Assembly (NCBI RefSeq): GCF_042431545.1
Contig: NZ_JBHLYX010000002.1
Source: Pseudoalteromonas xiamenensis
GTDB taxonomy: Bacteria > Pseudomonadota > Gammaproteobacteria > Enterobacterales > Alteromonadaceae
Direction: 5' to 3' (one strand)
Length of the DNA stretch: 64,000 bases
The notes beneath the pieces were generated by a model, which did not search any database, had not been told where the DNA came from, and saw nothing but the letters and a program-made list of their open reading frames with translations. Shown here one piece after another: positions 51,504-61,334 of the stretch. How positions within the stretch are numbered: position 1 is the first letter of the stretch; each line of letters opens with the position of its first letter. The position numbers and the translations under genes were made by a program.

Positions 51504-52900
51504 AAATTTCGTTCATTCCCATCATGTTGATGTACTAAATTCTCAAGCGTGAGCATGAAATCTTCTGCATTGATACTCGGATTGTCAGTGCCATTGAGTA
51601 ATTTGTCTTGGCAATATTTTCGCCATTTCTCTAATTCTTCTGGTGAGAGTGTCTCTGGCCAGTTTCTTGCCCGATATCGGAAAAGGAGGGTTGCGTATTT
51701 AGCGTCATCAAAATGCAATGCTAAGTTGCCTAATTGGTCTGGCGTACAATCACGGATCACCGCAAATTTGGACTTGTCAGCATGACTCGCAAAACCTTGA
51801 TAAAGTTGGTAGTCAACATTTGACGCTGCTTCAAAGCTTTCGCCATCTGCAAATACGGCGGCAACTTTTTCTCGAAGCTCAGGGTGATTCTTAAGAACAG
51901 CAAGGTTTGCTAAACACTGCTCACGATTGATATCGAGACGGGCTGCATTCTCTGGCAGCAGCGTTTTAGCTGGTGCAAGCACTGGACATTTGTTCAAATG
52001 CACGAGTTTCAGACCGATGGGATGTTCGTCATCTTTAAGTTCAGAACGCTTGGTGTATAGTCGTTGCCTAATTTCTTCAACACTCAGCTCAATCAGTGGC
52101 GTTGGATCAAAAGCAAGGTTGAACGCAACAACCGCATTTTTATTGACAGGGTGAAAACTCATTGGCGCAATCCAAGTTGTACAACCCTGTAACGCACTTA
52201 TTTTGGACGATGTGTGCACAAGAGGTGTCATGTTAAACACGTCAACTAAATTCGATAGCGCTTTTTTGTTGCGGTTCATTAGGAAAAAGTCGAACAATTT
52301 TGGTTGCTTTTGGCGAAGCAATTTAGCCAGCTCAATTGTTGCAATGACATCACTAAGCGCATCGTGAGCTTGTCCATGCTCGATGTTGTTGGCTTTGGTT
52401 AAATGTTCGAGTTTAAAACTAGGAGAACCATCTTCTTTTTCTGGCCACTCAATGCCCTCTGGTCTTAACGCATAACAAGCCCGAACAACATCGATTAAAT
52501 CCCAGCGACTATTGCCATTTTGCCACTCTCGCTCATAAGGATCGTAGAAATTACGATACAAGGTATAGCGTGTTAATTCATCATCAAAACGAATGTTGTT
52601 ATAGCCGACAACACAGGTGTTGGGCTTGCTAAATTCTTCATGAATACGTGCGATAAACTCAGCTTCAACAAGCCCTTTGCTATTAGCCAGTTGAGGTGTA
52701 ATCCCTGTTATTAGGCATGCTTCAGGGTGAGGTAGATAATCCGGTGCTTGCTTGCAGTAAATAATTAATGGCTCGCCAATAATATTGAATTGGCTATCAG
52801 TGCGAACACCTGCAAACTGACTTGGTCTATCTTTTTGGGGGGTGGCACCAAAAGACTCAAAATCGTACCAATAAAAAGTAGCTTGGTTTTCGTAATTCAT
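51461..52900 (-). CDS. sbcB: Exodeoxyribonuclease I
   Basis: 479 aa. DnaQ-like exonuclease N-terminus with catalytic Asp13 and Glu15 in 'FYWYDFESFG', then 'NIRFDDELTRYTLYRNFYDPY' and 'HDALSDVIATIELAKLL' with the remaining DEDD residues. The SH3-like and helical C-terminal domains follow. It degrades single-stranded DNA 3' to 5' and works in mismatch repair and recombination. Convergent with the dehydrogenase gene; its stop falls in a hairpin. Divergent from the solute-binding gene across a 136-bp gap. Confidence 0.97.
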   Translation of the reverse strand: MNYENQATFYWYDFESFGATPQKDRPSQFAGVRTDSQFNIIGEPLIIYCKQAPDYLPHPEACLITGITPQLANSKGLVEAEFIARIHEEFSKPNTCVVGYNNIRFDDELTRYTLYRNFYDPYEREWQNGNSRWDLIDVVRACYALRPEGIEWPEKEDGSPSFKLEHLTKANNIEHGQAHDALSDVIATIELAKLLRQKQPKLFDFFLMNRNKKALSNLVDVFNMTPLVHTSSKISALQGCTTWIAPMSFHPVNKNAVVAFNLAFDPTPLIELSVEEIRQRLYTKRSELKDDEHPIGLKLVHLNKCPVLAPAKTLLPENAARLDINREQCLANLAVLKNHPELREKVAAVFADGESFEAASNVDYQLYQGFASHADKSKFAVIRDCTPDQLGNLALHFDDAKYATLLFRYRARNWPETLSPEELEKWRKYCQDKLLNGTDNPSINAEDFMLTLENLVHQHDGNERNLKILKALYHYAQSL

Positions 52901-53036
52901 TCAAATAACTTAAAATTTAATAGTGCTCAACGCAGTCATAGAAAGATTATCGCACAGAGCCTACAGCAAGTAAAAAAGCGAACTTGACGAAATGATATTG
53001 ATGGCAAAAGCTTAACAGAAATGTTGAGATGATCAT

Positions 53037-53777
53037 TTGAAAGCGATATTAAGCGTAATGTTTCTGGTGCTATCGTTTCCGCTCCTAGCGAAACCGATAG
53101 TAACGCTTTACGTATACCATATGAAAGCTCCATACATTGTCGACCTGAGCGAACAAACGGGACTTTATTTTGATGTGGCAGATGTGTTTAACCGTTACCA
53201 GCATCAAGTTACCTTCCAAACTCACTTTTTACCTCGCAAACGACTTGATAAAAGCGTGGAAGACGCGTCACTTGATGGTTTAGTGATGGGGGTGAATCCA
53301 ATTTGGTTTGGTGACCTAAAACATGAAAAATATCTTTGGACGTCGCCGATTTTTGAGGATACTGACGATTTTGTGTCGTTCCATAAAATACCTTTCGAAT
53401 ACGAAGGTGAAACATCACTTCATCAAAAAACGATAGGCGGCATATTAGGTTATAAGTATTTCGGCGTAGATGAATTGGCTGCTAAAGATTTACTCACGCG
53501 TGTCAATACGAATGAAGAAATACACCTTTTAGACATGTTGTTAAAGCAACGCCTAGATGTCGCTATAGTTAGCCGAAGTACACGGCAATATTTAGAAGCC
53601 AAGAATCATTGGCTTGGATTGTTTCATGTTTCAGAAATACCGCATGACCGATATACACGTCATATCATGGCGCTAAGATCTCGGAATGACGAATTTGAAA
53701 TCGTCGCCAAGCTTCTAGAAAACGAGCAGGTTAGGCGAGAACTAAACCTGCTGTCCTATAAATATCAATCACCATGA
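53037..53777 (+). CDS. Periplasmic solute-binding protein, SBP_bac_3-like
   Basis: 246 aa from a TTG start at 53037 with GAGAT 7 nt upstream. The next ATG at 53058 would cut the signal peptide. Signal peptide about 1-18 ('ILSVMFLVLSFPLLA-K'). The body, with 'TLYVYHMKAPYIVDLSEQTGLYFDVADVFNRY' and 'LKQRLDVAIVSRSTRQYL', is typical of the amino-acid-binding type III fold, in the form found as stand-alone proteins in gammaproteobacteria. No permease gene is adjacent, so it may be an orphan sensor or binding protein. Confidence 0.8.
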   Translation: MKAILSVMFLVLSFPLLAKPIVTLYVYHMKAPYIVDLSEQTGLYFDVADVFNRYQHQVTFQTHFLPRKRLDKSVEDASLDGLVMGVNPIWFGDLKHEKYLWTSPIFEDTDDFVSFHKIPFEYEGETSLHQKTIGGILGYKYFGVDELAAKDLLTRVNTNEEIHLLDMLLKQRLDVAIVSRSTRQYLEAKNHWLGLFHVSEIPHDRYTRHIMALRSRNDEFEIVAKLLENEQVRRELNLLSYKYQSP

Positions 53778-53812
53778 TGGCGAAGAAGGGGGAAAGGTGT
53801 TGCAATAACAGC

Positions 53813-54253
53813 CTACCATTCACCTGTATTTTTCATCGATACCCATGGCTCTAGAGGTTCTAATGCGCCGTCTTTTTGTAGCAGTTCAATAGATATATTG
53901 TCAGGTGAACGAACAAAGGCCATATGGCCGTCGCGAGGAGGTCGGTTTATTGTTACGCCATTGTCCAACAGAAACTGACAGGTTTTGTAGATGTCGTCGA
54001 CTTCGAAGGCGAGATGCCCAAAATTACGTCCACCAGTATAGGCTTCAGTATCCCAGTTATAAGTCAATTCAATGGTAGGCGCACCAGTTGCTTGAGCTTC
54101 TGCTTCTTGTTCAGGCGCAGCAAGATAAACTAGCGTAAAACGTCCAGCTTCATAGTCTTTTTGCTTAACTACTTTTAAACCTAGCAAATCACGGTAGAAG
54201 CGTAACGACGCGTCCAAATCTTTTACCCGAACCATCGTGTGTAAATATTTCAT
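53813..54253 (-). CDS. gloA: Lactoylglutathione lyase (glyoxalase I)
   Basis: 146 aa from the ATG at 54253, which has AAGGAAA upstream; an in-frame start at 54283 would add ten residues without a ribosome site. Metal ligands His5, Glu62, His80 and Glu123 match the E. coli GloA set (His5, Glu56, His74, Glu122) with a short insertion near residue 50. The enzyme isomerises the methylglyoxal-glutathione adduct in methylglyoxal detoxification. It is convergent with the solute-binding gene and divergent from the diguanylate cyclase. Confidence 0.95.
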   Translation of the reverse strand: MKYLHTMVRVKDLDASLRFYRDLLGLKVVKQKDYEAGRFTLVYLAAPEQEAEAQATGAPTIELTYNWDTEAYTGGRNFGHLAFEVDDIYKTCQFLLDNGVTINRPPRDGHMAFVRSPDNISIELLQKDGALEPLEPWVSMKNTGEW

Positions 54254-54424
54254 TTCTATTTTCCTTGCGCATTGATGTGTCAAAACAATGGGGGCAAAAG
54301 AAAAGAAAACAAGTTTGCTCGTGGCTAATCGAGGAAGGACGATTTACGCACTGCAAGTTAAATGGTTGCGAACTTCCGATTCTGAGCTTTACTTAAGTAG
54401 ACGAAAATTGGGACGTTTTTACCT

Positions 54425-55588
54425 ATGGTCGAAAATGAGCGAGTAATTGATAGCGTTACAAATATTGTGGCTTGTTTAAACACCAGCGATTCTATTCAGC
54501 GGTTTTTGTTGGATATCCACTGTATTTTACAAAAGATAACCTACGCCGATAATTTTTATGTCGTTTTGTTTAAAGAAAATGGGCGACTATCTTTTCCTTA
54601 TTTTCATGACGTTATGGATGATATCCGAGCAGAAGAATTGGATGACGTTCCCGTTGAGGAAATCTGCAAGTCACTTACGGCCTATGCGCTAAATTGCCGG
54701 CGCGTATGTAACTACTCGGAGGACGAAATAAAATCCTTAATTGAGCGTGGCGTTTTGAAAGTACTAGGCACCGTCCCTAAACAGTGGCTGTGTTTCCCGC
54801 TGATCAATCGTCAAAGTTTTATGGGGGCATTCATCATTCAATCCTATCGTCGAGAAGATGAATACTCAGGCATGATAATCGATGTACTCTATGCGATCAG
54901 TCATGTCATTTCGTCTGCGCTTGATGCGTTTAACAATCAGCAAGCGCTTGTGCAGGCAAATGCGTCATTGAAGGCATACAAAAAGGAACTTGAGTCTAGA
55001 GTTCAGGAGCGTACTCAGGAGCTTGAAAAAAGCCTAACTGAACTGCGTACTGAAATGACAAAAAGTGAATCATTGCAAGCTAAGCTTGAATTCGAAGCGC
55101 TTCACGATAGCCTAACAGGGCTTACTAATCGTAAGTATCTTTTTCGAGAGCTGGAACGCTTGTCCTCTAAATCGACACGTACCGATGTCAAAGTATTTGT
55201 TATTTATATAGATTTGGATGATTTTAAACCGATTAACGACAACTATGGTCATCACAGTGGAGATGAAGTGCTTGTCGAAGTTGCAAATCGACTCACGGCG
55301 AGTGTTCGTGAATACGATACTGTTTCTCGTCTTGGAGGAGATGAATTTGTCATATTGATTGACGATGGATTGACAGAGTTAGATTTAGAAATACTAGCGT
55401 CAAGAATATTAAATACGATAAAAGAACCCATTCTACTTAGCAATGGTGATTCAGTAGCGTGCGGGGCAAGCATAGGCATTTCTTCAAACGCTGAGAGTGT
55501 ATTCAATGCAGAAACGCTTTTGGTTAAAGCGGATGTAAATTTGTACGAGGCGAAGTCAAAAGGCAAAAATCAATTTGTTATTGCCTGA
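54425..55588 (+). CDS. Diguanylate cyclase with GAF-like N-terminus
   Basis: 387 aa. Residues about 1-165 resemble a GAF sensor, followed by a coiled coil (about 170-225) and a GGDEF domain (about 228-387). The GGDEF active site is intact at 304-308, and the product-inhibition I-site RxxD (REYD, 295-298) lies five residues upstream, as expected. It should make c-di-GMP and be feedback-inhibited. No EAL domain. Divergent from gloA; 171 bp lie between. The signal of the GAF part is unknown. Confidence 0.93.
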   Translation: MVENERVIDSVTNIVACLNTSDSIQRFLLDIHCILQKITYADNFYVVLFKENGRLSFPYFHDVMDDIRAEELDDVPVEEICKSLTAYALNCRRVCNYSEDEIKSLIERGVLKVLGTVPKQWLCFPLINRQSFMGAFIIQSYRREDEYSGMIIDVLYAISHVISSALDAFNNQQALVQANASLKAYKKELESRVQERTQELEKSLTELRTEMTKSESLQAKLEFEALHDSLTGLTNRKYLFRELERLSSKSTRTDVKVFVIYIDLDDFKPINDNYGHHSGDEVLVEVANRLTASVREYDTVSRLGGDEFVILIDDGLTELDLEILASRILNTIKEPILLSNGDSVACGASIGISSNAESVFNAETLLVKADVNLYEAKSKGKNQFVIA

Positions 55589-55746
55589 ACGCGTAACACT
55601 GGGCGACAATTTGTTACTTAGTTGCGGTTTTATTCGTCAAATTAACGAGATAGGTAATCCTATTTGCCATTTGTAAAATATCGACTACTTTTCATTTGCT
55701 CCGCTTTGCATTAGGATCAAGACATCTTAAGCCAATAAGTCGATTT

Positions 55747-56802
55747 ATGTTACTAAGGCTGTTACTTACTTCAATTTGTCTACTTTGTTTTTCAGTGCAA
55801 GCTGTGGAAATTCAAAATCTTTATCAAAGTAGCGTCCAAGTCAAAGATAAATCACGCCAAGCTCGTATTGAAGCAGGGCAAGATGCATTAACACGCGTAA
55901 TTAAAAAGCTCACAGGGGTGGATAACACCCAAAGCCACAAGCTCGTTCGTCAAGCACTCAGAGACTATAGTGAATATTTGACAAAGTACGAATATGTTGA
56001 AAACAGTGAAGGCGAATTGAAAGCCAGTTTTCTGTTCGACGAAACGAAAATGAACCAATTGGTTCGTGATGCAAATTGGCCATTTTGGGGGAATCGACGC
56101 CCTCAAATCGTGTTATGGATGGTAATTGAAGATAATCAAACGAGAGAATTTGTTACACGCGACAGCTATCCACAATTAGAACGCCTCATTTACGATAAAG
56201 CGACAGAGTGGGGTTTACCTATTTTGGTGCCTCTATTAGATCTTCAAGATCGGCTGCAAGTGGGTGTCCCCGAAGTCTGGGCTAATTTCTCCGAGCCAGT
56301 TGAAAACGCCTCAAAACGTTACGGTGCTGAACGCGTTATTACCGCTCGGATTTTCCAGCAACCAGCCAGCAGTAGTTGGATGCTGGAATGGCGTTACACT
56401 GATGCACTTTACTTTGAACCACAACAGTTAGTCGGCGATAAGCAAGTAATTATCAGCCAAATGGTTGAAAATTTAGCGCATTCATTGCTTGAAGAATTTT
56501 CTATTAGTAATTCCAGTATCGCAGAGCTTAAAACAGACACCATCACAATTAGAAACTTAAGAAACTTTAAGGATATAGAGCTTGCGAAACGAAGATTACA
56601 GTCAATCAGTTCAATCAAAGATGTAGACATTTTTTCTCGTTCAGAAGGGACGGTTGAATTTGTCGTTCAACATGTAAGCAACGTGGTGGATCTCAAAAAA
56701 GCGTTGTCACTAGAACAGGCTTTGTCAATTTACGTTGATCCTAACGCCTTTTATCATGTTGAAAACGACAAAAATCTTACGTATGAATGGGTGGGTAAGT
56801 AA
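55747..56802 (+). CDS. DUF2066 domain protein, secreted
   Basis: 351 aa from the ATG at 55747; the TTG at 55696 would place a charged stretch before the signal peptide. Signal peptide about 1-19 (ending VQA-V). The body contains 'ARIEAGQDALTRVIKKLTG' and 'RRPQIVLWMVIED', typical of DUF2066 (PF09839), whose function is unknown. It lies immediately before hda and its TAA overlaps hda's ATG (TAATG), so hda is translationally coupled to it. This DUF2066-hda arrangement is common in Alteromonadales, Vibrionaceae and relatives. Confidence 0.88.
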   Translation: MLLRLLLTSICLLCFSVQAVEIQNLYQSSVQVKDKSRQARIEAGQDALTRVIKKLTGVDNTQSHKLVRQALRDYSEYLTKYEYVENSEGELKASFLFDETKMNQLVRDANWPFWGNRRPQIVLWMVIEDNQTREFVTRDSYPQLERLIYDKATEWGLPILVPLLDLQDRLQVGVPEVWANFSEPVENASKRYGAERVITARIFQQPASSSWMLEWRYTDALYFEPQQLVGDKQVIISQMVENLAHSLLEEFSISNSSIAELKTDTITIRNLRNFKDIELAKRRLQSISSIKDVDIFSRSEGTVEFVVQHVSNVVDLKKALSLEQALSIYVDPNAFYHVENDKNLTYEWVGK

Positions 56803-57503
56803 TGGAACCAATGCAAATGGCACTGCCTGTTACTTTGCCTGATGATGAAACGTTTTCATCGTATTTTGGCGGTGAACAATCATTAGAAGTAACACATTTA
56901 AAATCCGCTTTTGCGAAAAGAGAAGCACAGTTTCAATTTACCTACCTTTGTGGACTCGCAGATTCAGGAAAATCGCATCTGCTCTACGCGACTTGTGTTT
57001 ATGCTCAGGAGCTTGGCTTATCCACGATGTTGCTGTCACTCCGGGAAGTTCTGCATTACGGCCCTGAGATGTTGGACGGACTTGATGGGTTGGATGTCGT
57101 GTGTATTGATGACATGCAGCTGGTGGCGGGTAATGAAAGTTGGGAAAAAGCACTATTCAATTTTTATAATCGTTTCAACGAGCCAGGAAAGCTTCTCGTT
57201 GTGGCTGCCGACTTGCTCCCCAATATGCTTAACTTGTTCTTACCCGATTTAGAATCACGTTTAACGTGGGGAACGACGTTCCAAATCCGCTCGATGAGTG
57301 ATGACGATAAGGCCGAAGCGCTAGTTAAGCGTGCTAAAATGCGAGGACTAGAACTAAGTGACGATTGCTCACGTTTTCTGTTGACTCGCTTAAGTCGAGA
57401 CATGCGCGCATTACTGGATGTTTTGGACAAACTTGACCATGCGTCCATGGCGGCTCAACGAAAATTGACGATTCCTTTCATTAAATCCACTTTAGGCTTG
57501 TAA
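56802..57503 (+). CDS. hda: DnaA inactivator Hda
   Basis: 233 aa. The N-terminal sliding-clamp motif 'QMALPV' (residues 5-10) is followed by an AAA+ domain with 'GLADSGKSHL' (Walker A) and 'VVCIDDMQLV' (Walker B), then the arginine-finger region 'LPDLESRLTWG'. Hda with the clamp stimulates ATP hydrolysis by DnaA and limits re-initiation. It is 114 nt before pheS, a separate unit. Confidence 0.95.
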   Translation: MEPMQMALPVTLPDDETFSSYFGGEQSLEVTHLKSAFAKREAQFQFTYLCGLADSGKSHLLYATCVYAQELGLSTMLLSLREVLHYGPEMLDGLDGLDVVCIDDMQLVAGNESWEKALFNFYNRFNEPGKLLVVAADLLPNMLNLFLPDLESRLTWGTTFQIRSMSDDDKAEALVKRAKMRGLELSDDCSRFLLTRLSRDMRALLDVLDKLDHASMAAQRKLTIPFIKSTLGL

Positions 57504-57617
57504 TCAATTTAAATAATCTGCAAATACAAGCCTATGGCTATGGCACAACCCCTTCAAATTCAGTTATCATTAGTGTTTATTTATCGGCAAACTCTTTTTT
57601 AAAAGATCAGGTTTAGA

Positions 57618-58598
57618 ATGAACTTAGAGAGCATTTTAGCGCAAGCTTTGGCTGCGATTGAAGCAGCGAGCGAAATTGCGCATCTAGAAGACGCTAGGGT
57701 TAAATACCTAGGTAAAAAAGGTGAAATCACAGAACAGTTAAAAACGCTTGGTAGCCTTGCGCCGGAAGAGCGTAAAGAAGCAGGTCAAGTGATTAACCAA
57801 GCGAAGGAACAAGTACAAAACGCAATCAATACGAAACGCGAAGCATTGACTGCTGCTGCTCTTGAAGCAAAGTTGGCAGCGGAAACAATCGACGTGACGT
57901 TACCTGGTCGAGTAATGCCAGCGGGTGGCATTCACCCTGTTACTCGTACAATTGAGCGTATTGAATCATTTTTTACTGAGCTTGGCTTTGCCGTTAAATC
58001 TGGTCCAGAAGTAGAAGACGATTTCCATAACTTTGATGCACTGAATATTCCTGAACATCACCCAGCTCGTGCTGATCACGATACATTCTATTTCAATCCT
58101 AAACTTGTTTTACGTACGCAAACAAGTGGCGTTCAAATCCGTACAATGGAAACTGAGCAACCACCACTGCGTATTATTTCTCCAGGTCGCGTATACCGTA
58201 ACGATTACGACCAAACTCACACGCCAATGTTCCACCAAGTAGAAGGCTTGATGGTAGACAAAAATGTGAGCTTCACTGAACTTAAGGGAATTCTTCACGA
58301 TTTCCTGCGTAACTTCTTTGAAGAAGACATGGAAATTCGTTTCCGTCCATCTTATTTCCCATTCACTGAGCCATCTGCCGAAGTGGACGTAATGGGCAAA
58401 AATGGTAAATGGTTAGAAGTACTGGGTTGTGGCATGGTTCATCCAAACGTACTGCGCTCAGTAGGCATCGATCCTGAAGTATACACCGGCTTTGCATTTG
58501 GTATGGGTGTAGAACGTTTGACGATGCTTCGCTATGGCGTAACTGATCTTCGTGCGTTTTTCGAAAACGATTTGAAATTCCTAAACCAATTCAGATAA
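57618..58598 (+). CDS. pheS: Phenylalanyl-tRNA synthetase alpha subunit
   Basis: 326 aa. N-terminal coiled coil (about 1-85) for tRNA binding, then the class II core: motif 1 'FHNFDALNIPEHHPARADHDTFY', motif 2 'RIISPGRVYRNDYDQTHTPMFHQVEG' and motif 3 'GFAFGMGVERLTMLRYGV'. Charges tRNA-Phe together with PheT as an alpha2-beta2 enzyme. The 113-bp gap upstream (57504-57617) shows no attenuator or leader peptide like the E. coli pheM. Confidence 0.98.
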   Translation: MNLESILAQALAAIEAASEIAHLEDARVKYLGKKGEITEQLKTLGSLAPEERKEAGQVINQAKEQVQNAINTKREALTAAALEAKLAAETIDVTLPGRVMPAGGIHPVTRTIERIESFFTELGFAVKSGPEVEDDFHNFDALNIPEHHPARADHDTFYFNPKLVLRTQTSGVQIRTMETEQPPLRIISPGRVYRNDYDQTHTPMFHQVEGLMVDKNVSFTELKGILHDFLRNFFEEDMEIRFRPSYFPFTEPSAEVDVMGKNGKWLEVLGCGMVHPNVLRSVGIDPEVYTGFAFGMGVERLTMLRYGVTDLRAFFENDLKFLNQFR

Positions 58599-58612
58599 GA
58601 GTGACGTAAACA

Positions 58613-61000
58613 ATGAAATTTAGTGAAAAGTGGTTACGCGAGTGGGTTAACCCAGCAATTGATACCAATGCTTTATCTGAACAACTATCAATGGCAGGTC
58701 TAGAAGTTGACGGTTTAGACCCTGTTGCGGGTGAATTCTCTGGCGTCGTGATTGGTGAAGTGGTTGAATGTGGCCAACACCCAGACGCTGACAAGTTACG
58801 TGTAACAAAAGTAAATGTTGGTGGCGACGAGCTTCTAGACATCGTTTGTGGTGCGGCAAACTGTCGTCAAGGCCTTAAAGTGGTCGTTGCGACTGTTGGT
58901 GCTGTATTACCAGGTGATTTCAAAATCAAAAAAGCGAAGTTGCGTGGACAACCATCAAACGGGATGCTTTGCGCATTTGCTGAACTTGGCATGGCGGATA
59001 ATTCTGACGGCATTATTGAGTTGCCTGTCGATGCGCCAATCGGTCAAGATATTCGCGAGTATTTCGGTTTAAACGACGTGACTATCGACGTAGACCTAAC
59101 ACCTAACCGCAGTGATTGCTTGGGTATTAAAGGTCTTGCGCGCGAAGTGGGCGTATTGAATGGTATCGACGTTAAAACATTAGATATTCCAGCGGTTACA
59201 CCAACGATTGAAGATTCAATCTCAATTGAACTGGTTAATCCAGCGTCTTGCCCTCGTTACTTAGGTCGTGTGGTAAAAGGTATTAACCTAGATGCTGTTA
59301 CTCCATTTTGGATGGTTGAAAAACTTCGTCGCTCAGGTATTCGTAGCATCGATCCTGTCGTTGACGTGACGAACTATGTATTACTTGAACTAGGTCACCC
59401 AATGCATGCGTTTGATTTAAACGCAATTGAAGGTGGTATTAAAGTTCGAAATGCAAATGAAGGCGAAGAACTCGTTTTACTTGACGGCAATACCGCAAAA
59501 CTGAAATCTTCGACACTAGTAATTGCGGACCACAATAAAGCACTTGCTATTGCGGGTATTTTTGGTGGCGAAGCGTCAGGCGTAAAAGAGGGCACCGTTG
59601 ACGTGCTTCTAGAAAGCGCGTTTTTCAATCCATTGGCAATTGCGGGTCAAGCACGCGGTTATGGTCTTCATACGGATGCGTCGCACCGTTATGAGCGTGG
59701 TGTCGATTATCAACTACAACGTGATGCAATGGAACGTGCTACAGCACTTCTAATTGAAATTGCTGGCGGTCAACCAGGCCCTGTGGTTGAAGCTGTTTCT
59801 GACGCGGATCTGCCAAAACCAGTCGCAGTGACATTGCGTCGTGAGCGTTTAGACCGCGTGATAGGCTATCACATTGAAGATGCAAAAGTGACCGATATCC
59901 TAACTCGCTTAGGCTTAGATGTGACATTTGAACATGGCACGTGGAGCGCACTAGCTCCTAGCTACCGTTTTGATATCAGCATTGAAGAAGATCTAATTGA
60001 AGAAGTGGCCCGAGTCTTTGGTTACAACAACATTCCAAATGTTGCGCCAACGGCCTCACTGAACATGACGAAACACCAAGAAGCGCATTTAAGTGTGAAA
60101 ACACTTCGTCATGCGCTGGTTGGTCGTGGCTACCAAGAAGCAATTACATATAGTTTCGTTGACCCGAAAGTGCAATCATTGTTGCACCCAGAGTCTGACG
60201 CTTTAGTGTTACCGCATCCAATTTCGGTAGAGATGTCTGCGATGCGTGTCAGTCTAATGCCCGGTCTAGTAAATGCTGTTGTTTACAACCAAAACCGCCA
60301 GCAAGGCCGTATCCGCCTATTCGAGCAAGGATTAAAATTCCTTAAAAACGAAGACGCGGAAAATGGTGTCGAGCAAGTTGCAGTTATCGGTGGTATTGCA
60401 TTCGGTAATACGCATAATGAACATTGGTCGGTTCCATCGCGCAATGTTGACTTCTTTGATGTCAAAGGTGACGTTGAGGCGCTACTTGCGCTCACAAACA
60501 AAGCGAATCAGTTTACGTTTAAAGCTGAGGCATGTGATGGACTACATCCAGGTCAATCTGCTGCAATTTATCTAGATGACAAAAAAGTAGGCTACTTAGG
60601 TGCGATTCATCCACAGTTGTTAAAAGGCTTGGATCTTAACCAAACAGCTTATGTTTTTGAAATTGAAGTAGATGCATTATCGCTTCGTCACATCCCAGAA
60701 GCAGAAAAACTGTCAAAATTCCCATCAAATCGTCGAGATATTGCTATTTTAGTTGCAGATGACGTAAAAATAGGCGATATTTTAAAGTGCATTGAGAAAG
60801 TTGGCGGAAATCAATTAGTTGACCTAAACTTGTTCGATGTGTACAAGGGTAAAGGTATTGAGCCTGACTTTAAGAGTTTAGCCATTGCCCTTACACTACA
60901 AGCAGTTGATAGAACACTCGAAGAGAAAGACATCAATCTGGTTGTTGACAACGTGGTGGCCGAATTGGCTAAACAATTTAACGCATCGTTGAGGGACTAG
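58613..61000 (+). CDS. pheT: Phenylalanyl-tRNA synthetase beta subunit
   Basis: 795 aa. The tRNA-binding OB-fold (about 39-150, 'VVIGEVVECGQHPDADKLRVTKV') is followed by B3/B4 editing domains, the B5 domain, the catalytic-like core and the C-terminal anticodon-binding FDX-ACB domain ('KFPSNRRDIAILV'). It contributes editing of misacylated Tyr-tRNA-Phe. 14 nt after pheS. Confidence 0.98.
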   Translation: MKFSEKWLREWVNPAIDTNALSEQLSMAGLEVDGLDPVAGEFSGVVIGEVVECGQHPDADKLRVTKVNVGGDELLDIVCGAANCRQGLKVVVATVGAVLPGDFKIKKAKLRGQPSNGMLCAFAELGMADNSDGIIELPVDAPIGQDIREYFGLNDVTIDVDLTPNRSDCLGIKGLAREVGVLNGIDVKTLDIPAVTPTIEDSISIELVNPASCPRYLGRVVKGINLDAVTPFWMVEKLRRSGIRSIDPVVDVTNYVLLELGHPMHAFDLNAIEGGIKVRNANEGEELVLLDGNTAKLKSSTLVIADHNKALAIAGIFGGEASGVKEGTVDVLLESAFFNPLAIAGQARGYGLHTDASHRYERGVDYQLQRDAMERATALLIEIAGGQPGPVVEAVSDADLPKPVAVTLRRERLDRVIGYHIEDAKVTDILTRLGLDVTFEHGTWSALAPSYRFDISIEEDLIEEVARVFGYNNIPNVAPTASLNMTKHQEAHLSVKTLRHALVGRGYQEAITYSFVDPKVQSLLHPESDALVLPHPISVEMSAMRVSLMPGLVNAVVYNQNRQQGRIRLFEQGLKFLKNEDAENGVEQVAVIGGIAFGNTHNEHWSVPSRNVDFFDVKGDVEALLALTNKANQFTFKAEACDGLHPGQSAAIYLDDKKVGYLGAIHPQLLKGLDLNQTAYVFEIEVDALSLRHIPEAEKLSKFPSNRRDIAILVADDVKIGDILKCIEKVGGNQLVDLNLFDVYKGKGIEPDFKSLAIALTLQAVDRTLEEKDINLVVDNVVAELAKQFNASLRD

Positions 61001-61002
61001 AT

Positions 61003-61299
61003 ATGGCGCTTACTAAAGCCGACATAGCTGAACACCTATTTGAAAAGTTGGGGATTAATAAGAAGGATGCCAAAGACTTAGTTGAAGCGTTTTTTGAAGA
61101 AATCCGCTCAGCGCTAGAGAAGGGCGAGCAAGTCAAGCTCTCTGGCTTTGGTAATTTTGATCTCCGTGACAAAAAAGAGCGACCAGGGCGCAACCCAAAA
61201 ACGGGTGAAGACATACCAATCTCTGCTCGTCGCGTAGTCACGTTCAGACCAGGACAAAAGCTGAAGACTCGAGTAGAAGTCGGTACCAGCAAACAGTAA
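61003..61299 (+). CDS. ihfA: Integration host factor alpha subunit
   Basis: 98 aa, HU/IHF fold. 'ALTKADIAEHLFEKLG' opens the helical dimer part, and the DNA-bending arm 'RPGRNPKTGEDIPISARRVVTFRPGQKLK' follows, with the intercalating Pro in 'RNPKTGE'. With IhfB it bends DNA at sites in replication, recombination and transcription. It starts 2 nt after pheT, the standard pheST-ihfA layout. Confidence 0.97.
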   Translation: MALTKADIAEHLFEKLGINKKDAKDLVEAFFEEIRSALEKGEQVKLSGFGNFDLRDKKERPGRNPKTGEDIPISARRVVTFRPGQKLKTRVEVGTSKQ

Positions 61300-61330
61300 T
61301 AAAAAAGGCAGCTTAGCTGCCTTTTTTATT
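61298..61330. terminator. Bidirectional terminator, ihfA / DUF2989 lipoprotein
   Basis: AATAAAAAAGGCAGC / GCTGCCTTTTTTATT with a TTA loop, right after the ihfA stop and just before the convergent gene's stop. Confidence 0.93.
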
Positions 61331-61334
61331 GTTT

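Noticed and set aside
57504..57617. Phe leader peptide/attenuator before pheS as in enterobacteria
   Set aside because: The 114-bp gap has no run of Phe codons and no terminator hairpin.
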